DNA from: Puniceicoccus vermicola
GTDB lineage: Bacteria; Verrucomicrobiota; Verrucomicrobiia; Opitutales; Puniceicoccaceae
Reading direction: 5' to 3'
Length of the DNA: 49,483 nucleotides
Assembly (NCBI RefSeq): GCF_014230055.1
Contig: NZ_JACHVA010000117.1
Coordinates: 1-49,483, forward strand
Below the pieces are notes generated by a model. It was not told where the DNA came from. It saw nothing but the letters and a program-made list of their open reading frames with translations, and made no database searches. Shown one piece after another: positions 1 to 9,505 of the stretch (position 1 is its first letter; each line of letters begins with the position of its first letter). The translations under genes were made by a program, and so were the position numbers.

Positions 1-912
1 TACTACCATGTGATGAGTCGAACGGTGAATGGGGAGGCTCTCTTTGGGGATCGGGAGAGGGAGGTTTTGCGGAAGATGATTTGGCAGGTGGCTGATTTCT
101 CGGGGATTCGGGTGGTTACCTATGCGGTGATGAAGAACCACTTCCATGTTTTGGTGGAGGTGCCGGCGGAGGTGAGTATTTCGGATGAGGAGTTGGTGCG
201 TCGGTATCGTCGGCTCTATCCGAAGCCTACGCCTTGGAATCCGATGCGGGCTGAGGTTTTGGAGGGGCACCTTCGGGATCATACTTTGGAAGGGATGGAC
301 TTGCGGAAGAGTCTGTTGCGACGGATGGGGGATGTTTCCTGGATGATGAAGACCCTCAAGCAACGATTCACGCTTTGGTTTAATCGGTCGCGGGATCGTT
401 TTGGACCGCTTTGGTGTGAGCGGTTTAAGAGTGTTCTGGTGGAAGGGGATCGTTGGGCGCTGCGGACGGTGGCTGCCTATATTGACTTGAATGCGGTGCG
501 GGCGGGGTTGGTTGAAGATCCTAAGGATTATCGATTTTGTGGGTATGCCGAGGCGATTGGAGGGGGGCGGATGGCTCGGGCTGGTCTTTCGGTTGTGGAC
601 AAGGATCTGGCTGGGTATCGCCAGACTTTGTATGGTGCCGGGGCCGGGGAGAAGGATGAGAAGAAGTCGATCTCTCGGGAAGAAGCGGTGCGGGTTTTGG
701 AAGAGGAGAAGGGAAAGTTGCCCCTGTCTGTGGTTTTACGATGCCGGGTCCGGTATTTTACCGATGGAATGGTGCTGGGATCGCCCTCGTTTGTGGAGGA
801 ACAGGTGCAGCAGGATGCGGGGAAGCGTCCGAAGCGGGCGCATGTCATGACGGGAACCGACTGGGGAGGCTTGGCAGTTGGGACGGGGTTGCGGGCGAAG
901 TTGTTCCGCTGA
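1..912 (+). CDS. REP-associated tyrosine transposase (RAYT, Y1 family), 5' end outside window
   Basis: The reading frame is open from base 1 and reads YYHVMSRTVNGE, so the true start lies upstream. A GTG at 10 is only an internal codon. RAYTs are single-domain HUH/Y1 nucleases related to IS200/IS605 transposases that act on REP palindromes. Visible here are the HUH motif in MKNHFHVLVEV, the block TLKQRFTLWFN, and FGPLWCERFKSVL. The expected nucleophile is the Tyr in AAYIDLNAVRAG. A C-terminal extension of about 110 residues follows the Y1 domain. The stop lies 6 nt from the convergent stop of the hydrolase gene at 919. The part from 388 onward is repeated in inverted orientation at the right end of the window. 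The family call is firm. Activity cannot be judged, and I saw no clear REP array beside it. Confidence 0.9.
   Translation, partial: YYHVMSRTVNGEALFGDREREVLRKMIWQVADFSGIRVVTYAVMKNHFHVLVEVPAEVSISDEELVRRYRRLYPKPTPWNPMRAEVLEGHLRDHTLEGMDLRKSLLRRMGDVSWMMKTLKQRFTLWFNRSRDRFGPLWCERFKSVLVEGDRWALRTVAAYIDLNAVRAGLVEDPKDYRFCGYAEAIGGGRMARAGLSVVDKDLAGYRQTLYGAGAGEKDEKKSISREEAVRVLEEEKGKLPLSVVLRCRVRYFTDGMVLGSPSFVEEQVQQDAGKRPKRAHVMTGTDWGGLAVGTGLRAKLFR
388..912 (+). repeat. Inverted repeat arm (partner at 48959-49483)
   Basis: Bases 388-912 align without gaps to the reverse complement of 48959-49483 (525 nt each). My hand alignment gives no mismatch over 388-695. It then gives 2 mismatches in 696-730, 7 in 731-790, 8 in 791-850 and 16 in 851-910. 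The stop codons differ (TGA here, TAA in the other copy), and the flanks beyond the stops are unrelated. Both arms are RAYT coding sequence. The right copy runs off the window, so the repeat may extend further to the 5' side. Confidence 0.95.
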
Positions 913-918
913 TGGTGA

Positions 919-1671
919 TTATTTTAGGAATCTGAGAATTGCTGACGCCAAATCTTCGGGATTTTCTAGATGTGGGGAGTGTCCTGCATGGGGGACGATG
1001 GAGAGATGAGAGTTTTGGAGGCGATCGCTCATTTCTGATGCAATCTGATTGAATTTCGAATCGGTTTCCCCGACGCAGATAAGAGTGGGGATCTTGATGT
1101 TGATGAGTTTATCCCAGAGGGAAGGGAGGGCTCCGGTGCCGTGATGCTCCAAAGAATGAATTAGTCCTTGGGCTTTGTTTTGTCTTCTTCGCTCGAGGAG
1201 CGCGTCGCGTTTTGGCGCTGGCAGCTGGTCGAGAGTTTGGAGCACGGGTTGTTTCCACCACTGATCAAGGAACGAGGAGATGCCTTCCTGATGAAGAAGG
1301 TCGATCCATCGCTTGTCTGCTCGTCTTCGATCTTTTCGTTCCTGTAGGGTCGGTAGACCTGGGCTTGTGCTGATCAGGACTAGCTTCTCGAAGGCGCTTT
1401 GGTTGCGGATAGCGAGATGCAGGAGTAATCGTCCGCCCATGGAATAGCCTATTCCGATTTGTGGGCTTCCGGAAAGGTTGAGGAGTTGATTCTCCAGTGC
1501 TTCCCATCGGAAATCTTCGGCCGGTGCGTCGGCATGGATTCCGTGTCCTGGAAGGTCGGGGCAGGTCCAGGAGCCACCCACACAAGAAGAAAGGGCGGAA
1601 TAATCCGCCCCTTCTCCAGTAAAACCGTGCAACGCGAGGATTCGGGTTGCCGATGAAAGTAGTTGGCTCAA
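919..1671 (-). CDS. Alpha/beta hydrolase, MenH-like
   Basis: A 250-residue alpha/beta hydrolase. The N-terminal LALHGFTGEG is the oxyanion-hole region, in the form seen in MenH (2-succinyl-6-hydroxy-2,4-cyclohexadiene-1-carboxylate synthase of menaquinone synthesis). The nucleophile elbow is GYSMGG (Ser near residue 95). The catalytic His is in HAGHSPHLENPEDLA near the C-terminus. The start is a TTG whose last two bases fall in the tpiA stop codon (TTGA overlap), so translation is probably coupled to tpiA at the end of the pgk-tpiA operon. No other men gene is in the window. A general esterase or hydrolase of the same fold is the alternative, so the substrate is uncertain. Confidence 0.7.
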   Translation of the reverse strand: MSQLLSSATRILALHGFTGEGADYSALSSCVGGSWTCPDLPGHGIHADAPAEDFRWEALENQLLNLSGSPQIGIGYSMGGRLLLHLAIRNQSAFEKLVLISTSPGLPTLQERKDRRRADKRWIDLLHQEGISSFLDQWWKQPVLQTLDQLPAPKRDALLERRRQNKAQGLIHSLEHHGTGALPSLWDKLINIKIPTLICVGETDSKFNQIASEMSDRLQNSHLSIVPHAGHSPHLENPEDLASAILRFLK

Positions 1672-2444
1672 CTCGTTTGCTTGGCAGCGGCTTCGACAAT
1701 GCCGACGAAGGAGCGGGCTACGAGAGCTGCTCCCCCGATGAGGCCTCCGTCGATGTCGGGCTGGGCGAGAAGTTCGTCAGCATTTTCCGGCTTCATCGAT
1801 CCGCCGTATAGGATGCGGATCTTGTCGGCCTTTTCTTCGCCGACGAGCTCGGCGAGAACGGAACGGATCGCTTTGTGAACTTCCTGTGCCATTTCGGGAG
1901 TGGCGGTTTTGCCGGTTCCGATGGCCCAGACGGGTTCGTAGGCGATGACGAGGTTCTCGGCTTGATCAGCAGTGACGCCTTCGAGTCCTTTGCGGACTTG
2001 GCCCGAGACGATGTCGATCGTCTTCTCGGCTTCGCGCTCTTCGAGGGTTTCCCCAACGCAGAGGATCGGCTTCAGGTTGTTGGCGAGAGCCGCGAGCACC
2101 TTCTTGTTGATGAAGGCGTCGTCCTCGGCGAAGAGGGCGCGGCGTTCGCTGTGACCTAGGATCACGTGCGTGACGAAGAGGCTGCGGAGCATTTCAGCGG
2201 AAACTTCGCCGGTGTAAGCTCCGGAAGCTTCCGGGTTCATGTTCTGCGCGCCCAACTGAATGTTGGATTCGTTGATTGCTTTTCCAACGCTTTCGAGGGC
2301 GGTGAATGGAGGGCAGATGACGACGCCGACGGAGGTTTCGTTTCCGAGTTGGGAAACGATGTCTTCGGTCAGCTCAACGCCTTCACTGGCGTTTTTGTTC
2401 ATCTTCCAGTTTCCGGCAATCAGATATTTGCGGGACTTGCTCAT
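1668..2444 (-). CDS. tpiA: Triosephosphate isomerase
   Basis: Interconverts dihydroxyacetone phosphate and glyceraldehyde 3-phosphate in glycolysis and gluconeogenesis (cytosolic TIM barrel). The protein has 258 residues, normal for the family. Catalytic residues are visible: Lys14 in AGNWKMN, His98 in LGHSERR, and Glu170 in AYEPVWAIGTGKTATP. The phosphate-binding loops ILYGGSMKPENA and GLIGGAAL are near the C-terminus. It lies 20 nt downstream of pgk and overlaps the following hydrolase gene by 4 nt, so the three are almost certainly one transcript. Confidence 0.98.
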   Translation of the reverse strand: MSKSRKYLIAGNWKMNKNASEGVELTEDIVSQLGNETSVGVVICPPFTALESVGKAINESNIQLGAQNMNPEASGAYTGEVSAEMLRSLFVTHVILGHSERRALFAEDDAFINKKVLAALANNLKPILCVGETLEEREAEKTIDIVSGQVRKGLEGVTADQAENLVIAYEPVWAIGTGKTATPEMAQEVHKAIRSVLAELVGEEKADKIRILYGGSMKPENADELLAQPDIDGGLIGGAALVARSFVGIVEAAAKQTS

Positions 2445-2464
2445 AATTTTTTCAGTTTGATGGA

Positions 2465-3664
2465 TTACTCTTGGTCGAGTGCGGCAACGCCAGGAAGGGT
2501 CTTGCCTTCGAGGAATTCGAGGCTGGCTCCGCCGCCGGTGCTCATGAAGGTCACCTTATCGGAGAACCCGCTCTTCTTGATCGCTTTGACCGAATCTCCA
2601 CCACCGATGATGGAGGTTCCGCTGCTGGAGGCTACTGCATCGGCAACCGCGAAGGTTCCTTTGCTGCATTCTGAGATCTCGAAGATCCCCATTGGGCCGT
2701 TCCAGAGGATGGTCTTGGCGCTCGCGATTTCTTCGGAGAAGGCCTTGATGGTTTCGGGGCCGATGTCGACGCCTTCCCAGCCATCGGGGATGTTGCCGGA
2801 AATCGTGTCGGTTTCGGCGACGGACTTTTCCTTAAAGTCCAAGCCCTTGGCGATCAGGTTGTCAGTCGGGAGGAGGAGCTTGACGCCCTTCTCAGCGGCC
2901 TTGTTGATCGCGGCTTTGGCGGTCTCGACTTTGTCGATTTCGCAGAGGCTGTCGCCGACGGTGCGGCCGTTAGCGAGGGCGAAAGTGTAGGCCATCGCGC
3001 CGCCGATGAGCATTGTGTCGGCTTTATCGAGGAGGGAGTCGATGACGGCGATCTTGTCGCTGACTTTGGCTCCTCCGAGAATGACGACGAAAGGATGTTC
3101 CGGGTTTCCGGTTTTCTCCCCGAGATAGGCGAGTTCCTTTTCGATCAGGTAGCCAGCCACTTTAGGTGAAAGAAAATCGCAAACTCCTGCGGTCGAGGCG
3201 TGGGCGCGGTGAGCGGTGCCAAAGGCGTCGTTCACGTAGGCTTCGGCGATCGAGGCGAGTTTTTCCGTGAAGGCCGGATCGTTCTTTTCTTCGCCTTCGT
3301 GGAAGCGGAGGTTTTCGAGAAGAAGAATTTGGCCGGGTTCAAGCGCTTCGGCAGCGGCTTTTACCTTGTCACCGATGCAGTCATCCGTGAAGGCGACGAG
3401 CTTGCCGAGTTTGTTGCTCAGTTCTTTGGCGACGGGTGCGAGGCTCATTTCAGGAACACGCTTGCCCTTCGGACGACCAAGGTGGCTACCGAGGATGATC
3501 TTGGCACCCTGCTCGATGAGTTTGTTGATGGTCGGGAGAGCCGCGACGATCCGACTGTCATCGGAGATGGTGCCGTTGCTATCAAGCGGAACATTGAAAT
3601 CAACGCGGACAAAGACCCGCTTTCCCGCAAGATCGACCGAATCGATGGTTTTTGCTTTCGACAT
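2465..3664 (-). CDS. pgk: Phosphoglycerate kinase
   Basis: Transfers phosphate from 1,3-bisphosphoglycerate to ADP. The protein has 399 residues from the ATG at 3664 (MSKAKTIDSVDLAGKRV). The in-frame ATG 60 nt further upstream would add 20 residues that do not match the family, so it was not used. Recognisable are RVDFNVPLD and GSHLGRPKG in the N-terminal substrate domain, LLLENLRFHEGE, and the C-terminal nucleotide-binding stretch IIGGGDSVKAI followed by FMSTGGGASLEFLEG. It sits between the gap terminator (3735-3780) and tpiA. The terminator suggests that pgk-tpiA-hydrolase has its own promoter in about 3665-3735, but I found no convincing -35/-10 pair there. Confidence 0.98.
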   Translation of the reverse strand: MSKAKTIDSVDLAGKRVFVRVDFNVPLDSNGTISDDSRIVAALPTINKLIEQGAKIILGSHLGRPKGKRVPEMSLAPVAKELSNKLGKLVAFTDDCIGDKVKAAAEALEPGQILLLENLRFHEGEEKNDPAFTEKLASIAEAYVNDAFGTAHRAHASTAGVCDFLSPKVAGYLIEKELAYLGEKTGNPEHPFVVILGGAKVSDKIAVIDSLLDKADTMLIGGAMAYTFALANGRTVGDSLCEIDKVETAKAAINKAAEKGVKLLLPTDNLIAKGLDFKEKSVAETDTISGNIPDGWEGVDIGPETIKAFSEEIASAKTILWNGPMGIFEISECSKGTFAVADAVASSSGTSIIGGGDSVKAIKKSGFSDKVTFMSTGGGASLEFLEGKTLPGVAALDQE

Positions 3665-3734
3665 AATAGTTTGAACTTCTGGTTTTGGAAATTTCTGAAA
3701 GGGAGGTCGAGTCGACCTCTTCATTGTATCTAAA

Positions 3735-3780
3735 GAGAAAAAAGGCCGTCACGGAATTGGAAAATCACCGTGACGGCCTG
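3735..3780 (-). terminator. Rho-independent terminator of gap
   Basis: On the minus strand, perfect 12-bp arms (AGGCCGTCACGG at 3743-3754 with its complement at 3768-3779) enclose a 13-nt loop. The hairpin is followed by a run of Ts, the reverse complement of GAGAAAAAA at 3735-3743. It begins about 57 nt after the gap stop codon. It separates gap from pgk transcriptionally even though the genes are adjacent and co-directional. Confidence 0.92.
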
Positions 3781-3836
3781 AAATCTTAGCACACCTTGAT
3801 CGTCTGAATTAGATCAAGGTCACTGGACACTGTCGT

Positions 3837-4895
<1,059 letters not shown>

Positions 4896-4909
4896 TTATC
4901 TGTTTAGCT

Positions 4910-4938
4910 GATTATCAGAGAAAGTCTCTTTCAATCAA
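4910..4938 (-). promoter_or_regulatory. Candidate promoter for gap
   Basis: On the minus strand, TTGATT (4933-4938) and ATAATC (4910-4915) are separated by 17 nt, about 50-75 nt upstream of the gap start codon. The spacer contains a small palindrome (AGAGA, 3-nt loop, TCTCT). The hexamers are only a moderate match to a sigma-70 consensus and the region is AT-rich, so a chance match is possible. Confidence 0.25.
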
Positions 4939-5030
4939 CAGATCACAGCGCCACAAGGCAAGAGAATAACGCTGGGATTTGTCGTCAGAGTAACTTTCCC
5001 GACGCAGAGTGAGACACAATGATACGACTT

Positions 5031-7469
5031 TTAGGTTCTCCAGAGTCCGCAGGAGAGAGCGGGTAGATAGATCCCATTCGCATTGATTCTGTGTAGTGCT
5101 CCTTCGAGTCCTCCCCGGTTCACCCTTTCCTGGTCGGCGATCTGTATCCATTCGTGCGCCGGACTCCGATGCGGAAGAGGGATCATCGCTGGCTCCAGGT
5201 GTGGGTTGATTGCAAAGAGCATCTGATCCTCTCCGTCAGCTTGATCAGCGTTGTAGAGGCAGGCGATGGCCGAAGAATTTTCCGGTCCGGAAAAAGAGAG
5301 GTAGTTGTCGCGGTGCTTGCCCGGACGGAGAAGGCGGCCGACTGGGGAAAGACGGAGGCGTGTCCACTGGGCAAAATAGTTGGCGGTGCCGGAGTAGTAG
5401 GTGCGCCGTTCGTAGTCGATGGCGTTCAGGTCTCCCCGTTGGTAGGTGTTGTGGATACCTCCTTTGGTTCGGAGTGCGTCCTGTCCAGCAGAGATCATGG
5501 GGATGCCGAGGGACGCGAAGAGGAAGGCCGCCATTAGGTGGGTGCGTCGCCGATCGGAAGGAGTTGGGCTCCACCCTTCGTGGTCGGGGTTTTCGGTGAT
5601 ACGGTCGAGCCAGCAGTAGTCGTCGTGAGATTCGGAGTAATTGACCGTCTGAGCTGGCCACTCCGTGCGGCTGTGGGGTGAGCCGGCGAGGAAGTAGCAG
5701 GCGGCGTCGCGATTGCTGGTGCCGCGGACATATTCAGAAAGAAAGTCTCGGTATCCGTCATTCCATGACGCCCAACCAGTGTCTTTGAGGGCGTCGGCGA
5801 GGTGTCCGCGAAAGCTCCACGGTTCGGAGATCAGAATGAGGTGGGGGAAGCGTTCCTTGAGGGCGGCCTCAATCGCCATGAGTGTAGGCTTGCCCACGAG
5901 GTCCGCGAGGTCGAAGCGGAAGCCGTCCACTCCGTACTGTTCGACGAGGTGTATGAGGCTTTCAATGATGATCCGACGCACCATCGGGGCATCCGTGCGA
6001 AGGTCATTTCCGCAGCCACTCCAGTTCATCAGGTAGTGGTGGGTGTTTAGGTGGAAATAGTAATACTTGTCGAGAAAGAGAAGATTGTTGGGCTCGCCGA
6101 TGTGGTTGTAGACGACGTCGAGAATGACGGTGAACTCCTGCTCGTGCATGGCGCGGACGAGGTCGCGGAATTCTTCTACTTGGCTGGCCTTCTCCGGATG
6201 CTTGGCATAGGTGCTTTCGGGGGAGAAGTAGTTCACTGGCATGTAGCCCCAGTGGTATTCTTCTTTGCTTTGGCTGTCGAATTCCTGAATCGGCTGAAGC
6301 TCGACCGCGTTGATCCCGAGCTCGTGCAAGTAAGAATGTCCACTGCGGACCCACTTTGCCAGTCCGCTGTATCCGAGGCGGTCCTCTTCTTTCATCGGGT
6401 CGGGGACTCGGGCGAGGAGATCGCGCAGATGGCATTCGCAGATGACGAGATCATCCCAGCGGGGTGGGGTGAATCCCGGATCGACGCCTCCTTTGGGAAA
6501 AAATGAGTCCCCGAGAATAATACCTGGCCCGGAGCGGGAGTAGGCCGCCTTCGCGTAGGGATCCAGAATGGCCATATCCGGGTTGAATCGGGTCGAAGTA
6601 TCCGGGCTCTCGCCGTGGACCCGATAGTGATAAAACCATTTTTCGAGATTCCGCCCTACGGATCCTTCCCAGATCCCGTCGGTGGGGCCTGCGAGCTCGA
6701 GCTTCTCCGGGTTGCTCATGGAGGGGTCTTGCTGGAATTCGACCACCACCCGGTTGGCCCGGGGAGCGAAGATTCGGAAAGTCGTCCCCTTACGGCTTGG
6801 GAGAGCCCCAAGTTCGGCATCCGAGTGGAGCTCGAGAAAGGTATGGGTCGGGGGAAGGTGCCGTATCTCTTCGCCTTCTTCTGAGGACCAGATCACCTGT
6901 TCCTGTCCGTCCGTTTCGTAATTCTCGCCGACGGCAAAGGTGAAGATGTGTTGCCCGGTTCTATCGGGATGAAACTCGAGGTTGCAGGCGCCGTTTTCGT
7001 CGAACACGGCGTTGGGGGCGCTTTGAGAGACGTCGAGCCAGGCTCCGTCGCCCGCCTGAAATTTGAAGGTGAAGGTCTGGCTGATGTCGATTTTATCCTC
7101 GGGAATACGGAGAGCGGCAATTTCGATCCCGTTCAAGCGGGTCCGTTGTAGTCGCCATTGTTTTCCTTCTTCGAGGGGGTTCCAATCGTTGAAAGATCCG
7201 GCGACGTAGACGCCTTTTTCGGCGAGCTCAGAAAGTCCTCGTTCGGGAAGCTCGAAAGTGAAAAGGAGCTTTTTGCGAAAGCGGATATACCCGGCCATCT
7301 GGCCGTAGAGGAGCGGGTCGGTCCGCTCCAGACTCTGGAAGGGTCTCATCGGTGGGCCAAAAAAGAGAGGTGGTTTCTCTTTCCGGCTGACCCAGTCGCG
7401 CGTTAGTACGACGAGTCCGGTTTGACTGGATTCCCAGTAGGCTTGAAGGATCTTCGGTTCGCCGCTCAC
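5031..7469 (-). CDS. GH13 alpha-amylase-family glycosidase, pullulanase/isoamylase-like, with two N-terminal CBM48-type modules
   Basis: An 812-residue protein that most resembles starch/glycogen debranching enzymes cleaving alpha-1,6 linkages. Residues about 65-180 look like a glycogen-binding E-set module (VYVAGSFNDWNP at 88-98). Residues about 222-330 look like a second, CBM48-type module (TFRIFAPRANRVVV). The barrel follows with DVVYNH (451-456), nucleophile Asp520 in GFRFDLA, acid/base Glu549 in LISEPW, and Asp616 in YSESHDDYCW. GIPMISAGQDALRTKGG followed by GDLNAIDY resembles pullulanases more than branching enzymes. I see no signal peptide, so it is probably cytosolic. It stands alone between ilvB and gap on the same strand. 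Exact specificity (pullulanase, isoamylase or a relative) is undecided. Confidence 0.85.
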   Translation of the reverse strand: MSGEPKILQAYWESSQTGLVVLTRDWVSRKEKPPLFFGPPMRPFQSLERTDPLLYGQMAGYIRFRKKLLFTFELPERGLSELAEKGVYVAGSFNDWNPLEEGKQWRLQRTRLNGIEIAALRIPEDKIDISQTFTFKFQAGDGAWLDVSQSAPNAVFDENGACNLEFHPDRTGQHIFTFAVGENYETDGQEQVIWSSEEGEEIRHLPPTHTFLELHSDAELGALPSRKGTTFRIFAPRANRVVVEFQQDPSMSNPEKLELAGPTDGIWEGSVGRNLEKWFYHYRVHGESPDTSTRFNPDMAILDPYAKAAYSRSGPGIILGDSFFPKGGVDPGFTPPRWDDLVICECHLRDLLARVPDPMKEEDRLGYSGLAKWVRSGHSYLHELGINAVELQPIQEFDSQSKEEYHWGYMPVNYFSPESTYAKHPEKASQVEEFRDLVRAMHEQEFTVILDVVYNHIGEPNNLLFLDKYYYFHLNTHHYLMNWSGCGNDLRTDAPMVRRIIIESLIHLVEQYGVDGFRFDLADLVGKPTLMAIEAALKERFPHLILISEPWSFRGHLADALKDTGWASWNDGYRDFLSEYVRGTSNRDAACYFLAGSPHSRTEWPAQTVNYSESHDDYCWLDRITENPDHEGWSPTPSDRRRTHLMAAFLFASLGIPMISAGQDALRTKGGIHNTYQRGDLNAIDYERRTYYSGTANYFAQWTRLRLSPVGRLLRPGKHRDNYLSFSGPENSSAIACLYNADQADGEDQMLFAINPHLEPAMIPLPHRSPAHEWIQIADQERVNRGGLEGALHRINANGIYLPALSCGLWRT

Positions 7470-7585
7470 GCCTTTACAGCAACCAGCTGGTAGGCGGTTG
7501 TCAACTGGACATGCTGAGAATTGCGGTGGGTTGAAACGTTTTCGGTACGCTTCCCCACTTCAGGGAAACGAGCGCGGAGCAAAGT

Positions 7586-7625
7586 GAGTGATGACCTGAG
7601 GTCGTCAGGTGCTCGGGGATCACTC
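7586..7625 (-). terminator. Bulged hairpin overlapping the ilvB stop codon
   Basis: On the plus strand, GAGTGAT (7586-7592) pairs with ATCACTC (7619-7625). Inside this, ACCTGA (7594-7599) pairs with TCAGGT (7605-7610) around a 5-nt loop. An asymmetric bulge of about 8 nt against 1 nt separates the two stems. The outer arm includes the ilvB stop codon. No T-run follows on the minus strand, so it is not a classical intrinsic terminator. It may mark an RNA 3' end or be fortuitous. Confidence 0.35.
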
Positions 7626-9410
7626 TGTCAGGATTTCCTTCGCGGACTTACCTTGGGGAATCATCGGAAGAACGTGCTCGGTGTAGGGGACCACTACGTC
7701 GAGGAGGTAGGGGCCATCATGGTCGAGCATCTCTCGGATCGCTTCGCGGAGATCTTCCTTGCGGATCACACGGCGACCTTTGACGCCAAAACCTTCGGCG
7801 ATCTTCACAAAGTCGGGATAGAGACCGTCGATGTTCTCGGGGCTTCCGATGTTTTCTGGATCGCCGAGGATCGTTTGGCCGCGGCAGCCCTGATAGAAAC
7901 GGTCTTCCCATTGCACAACCATACCGAGGTGCTGATTGTTCAGGAGGAGGCACTTCGCGTTGATCTTTTCGATCTTGGCGGTAGCGAGCTCCTGGACGTT
8001 CATGAGGAAGGAGCCGTCACCGTCAATGTCGATGACTTCCTTGTCCGGGAACGCCGTCTTGGCGCCCACAGCGGCTGGGTATCCGAAGCCCATCGTCCCG
8101 AGCCCGAGAGAGCTGATGTAGGTCCGGGGTTCTTTAAAGCGGTAAAACTGGGCCGCCCACATTTGGTGCTGGCCGACTCCGGTCGTAATAATCGCGTCCC
8201 CCTTGGTTTCTTCGTAGAGGGTCTTGATCGCCTCCTGTGGGAGGATGTGAGGGCTTTCTTTGAAGGTGAAAGGGTATTCCTTCTTCCAGCCGTCGAGCTT
8301 GGCCGTCCATTCGGAAAGATCGGGCTTCTCGAACTTGGTGGAGTCGACCAATTCATTCATCCGCTCGAGGGCGTGGCGGATCTCTCCGAAGATTGGGAAG
8401 TGGGCCTTCTTGTTCTTGTGGTGCTCGGAGCGGTCGAGGTCGAAGTGGATGATCTTTGCGTCCGGCGCAAATTTTTCAACTTTACCGGTGATGCGGTCGT
8501 CGAAACGGGCGCCGGCGCAGATGAGGAGATCGCTTTCGCAGACTGCCCAGTTACCAGCGACAGTCCCGTGCATGCCAAACCAGTAAAGAGAGAGTGGATG
8601 ATCCGGATCCATGCAGCCGAGGCCCATGAGGGTGGAGGCTACTGGGACGCCGGTCTTCTCTGCGAACTCGCGAAAAGCCTTCGTGGCGTCGCTGCTGATG
8701 ATGCCTCCGCCTGTGTACAGGACCGGGCGCTTGGCCTTCTGGATGAGACCGAGAACCTGGAGCAGATCATCGTCCGATGCAATCGGAGGCTCCGGGTAAC
8801 CGGGGAGATGCAGCTCGAGGGGGAACTTGGGCTTAAAGACCTCCTGTTGAATATCCTTGGGGATATCGATGAGGACTGGCCCTGGGCGGCCGCTTTGGGC
8901 CACGTGAAAAGCTTCTTTGATGACGGTCGGGAGCTCTTCGGCGGTCAGGACCATGTAGCTGTGCTTGACGACAGGCATGGAGATCCCCAGCACGTCGGTT
9001 TCCTGAAAAGCGCTCTTCCCGATTAAAGTCTGGTAAACCTGTCCGGTGATCGCGACGAGCGGAACGCTATCCATATAGGCGTCGGCGATGCAGGTGATCA
9101 AGTTGGTCGCTCCGGGGCCGCTGGTGGCCATGCAGACGGAGGCTTTTCCTGTCGCACGAGCATGACCGTGGGCCATAAATCCTCCGCCCTGCTCGTGGCG
9201 CGGGAGGATCGTGCGAATCTTTTTGGAGCGGACGAGTGCTTGGTGCAGTTCGAGAGAAGCTCCGCCAGGATAGGCAAAGACTGTGTCGATTCCCTCCCGT
9301 TCGAGGCAGGAGACGACGACGTCGGCACCCATCATTTCAGGTCCTTCCTCATACTGAGGTTGGAACGGAAGAACGGTTTCCGGCGATGGCTTTGCTGTTT
9401 TAGTGGACAT
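7620..9410 (-). CDS. ilvB: Acetolactate synthase, large (catalytic) subunit
   Basis: Thiamine-diphosphate enzyme that condenses two pyruvates to acetolactate (valine/leucine) or pyruvate with 2-oxobutyrate (isoleucine). From the ATG at 9410 it has 596 residues. A further upstream ATG at 9512 would overlap the start of the divergent ymdB gene and add a non-family tail, so it was rejected. Visible: [14 protein letters not shown], the catalytic Glu in [20 protein letters not shown], the FAD/domain stretch [10 protein letters not shown], and the ThDP/Mg motif starting [19 protein letters not shown] with [16 protein letters not shown]. No small regulatory subunit (ilvN) lies next to it: downstream is the GH13 gene. 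It is divergent from ymdB, with 95 bp between the start codons. Confidence 0.95.
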   Translation of the reverse strand: MSTKTAKPSPETVLPFQPQYEEGPEMMGADVVVSCLEREGIDTVFAYPGGASLELHQALVRSKKIRTILPRHEQGGGFMAHGHARATGKASVCMATSGPGATNLITCIADAYMDSVPLVAITGQVYQTLIGKSAFQETDVLGISMPVVKHSYMVLTAEELPTVIKEAFHVAQSGRPGPVLIDIPKDIQQEVFKPKFPLELHLPGYPEPPIASDDDLLQVLGLIQKAKRPVLYTGGGIISSDATKAFREFAEKTGVPVASTLMGLGCMDPDHPLSLYWFGMHGTVAGNWAVCESDLLICAGARFDDRITGKVEKFAPDAKIIHFDLDRSEHHKNKKAHFPIFGEIRHALERMNELVDSTKFEKPDLSEWTAKLDGWKKEYPFTFKESPHILPQEAIKTLYEETKGDAIITTGVGQHQMWAAQFYRFKEPRTYISSLGLGTMGFGYPAAVGAKTAFPDKEVIDIDGDGSFLMNVQELATAKIEKINAKCLLLNNQHLGMVVQWEDRFYQGCRGQTILGDPENIGSPENIDGLYPDFVKIAEGFGVKGRRVIRKEDLREAIREMLDHDGPYLLDVVVPYTEHVLPMIPQGKSAKEILTE

Positions 9411-9469
9411 GGTGGTAGGGAAAAGGGTGGAAGGAAATCGGGGTTGGCGCTGAGAGGCAAGCATTTCAT

Positions 9470-9488
9470 CCTTCCCTTTCGGGGAAGG
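9470..9488. other. Small hairpin in the ilvB/ymdB divergent region
   Basis: CCTTCCC (9470-9476), loop TTTCG, GGGAAGG (9482-9488). It would lie in the leader of whichever divergent transcript covers it, 17 nt before the ymdB ATG. Pairing of the purine-rich right arm could mask part of the ymdB ribosome-binding region. Chance is a realistic alternative. Confidence 0.3.
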
Positions 9489-9505
9489 GAGTGAGTCAAT
9501 GAGGG

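Noticed and set aside
7521-9026. 501-codon open frame antisense to ilvB
   Set aside because: It mirrors the ilvB coding sequence, has no recognisable domain, and its residue composition follows the codon pattern of the sense gene.
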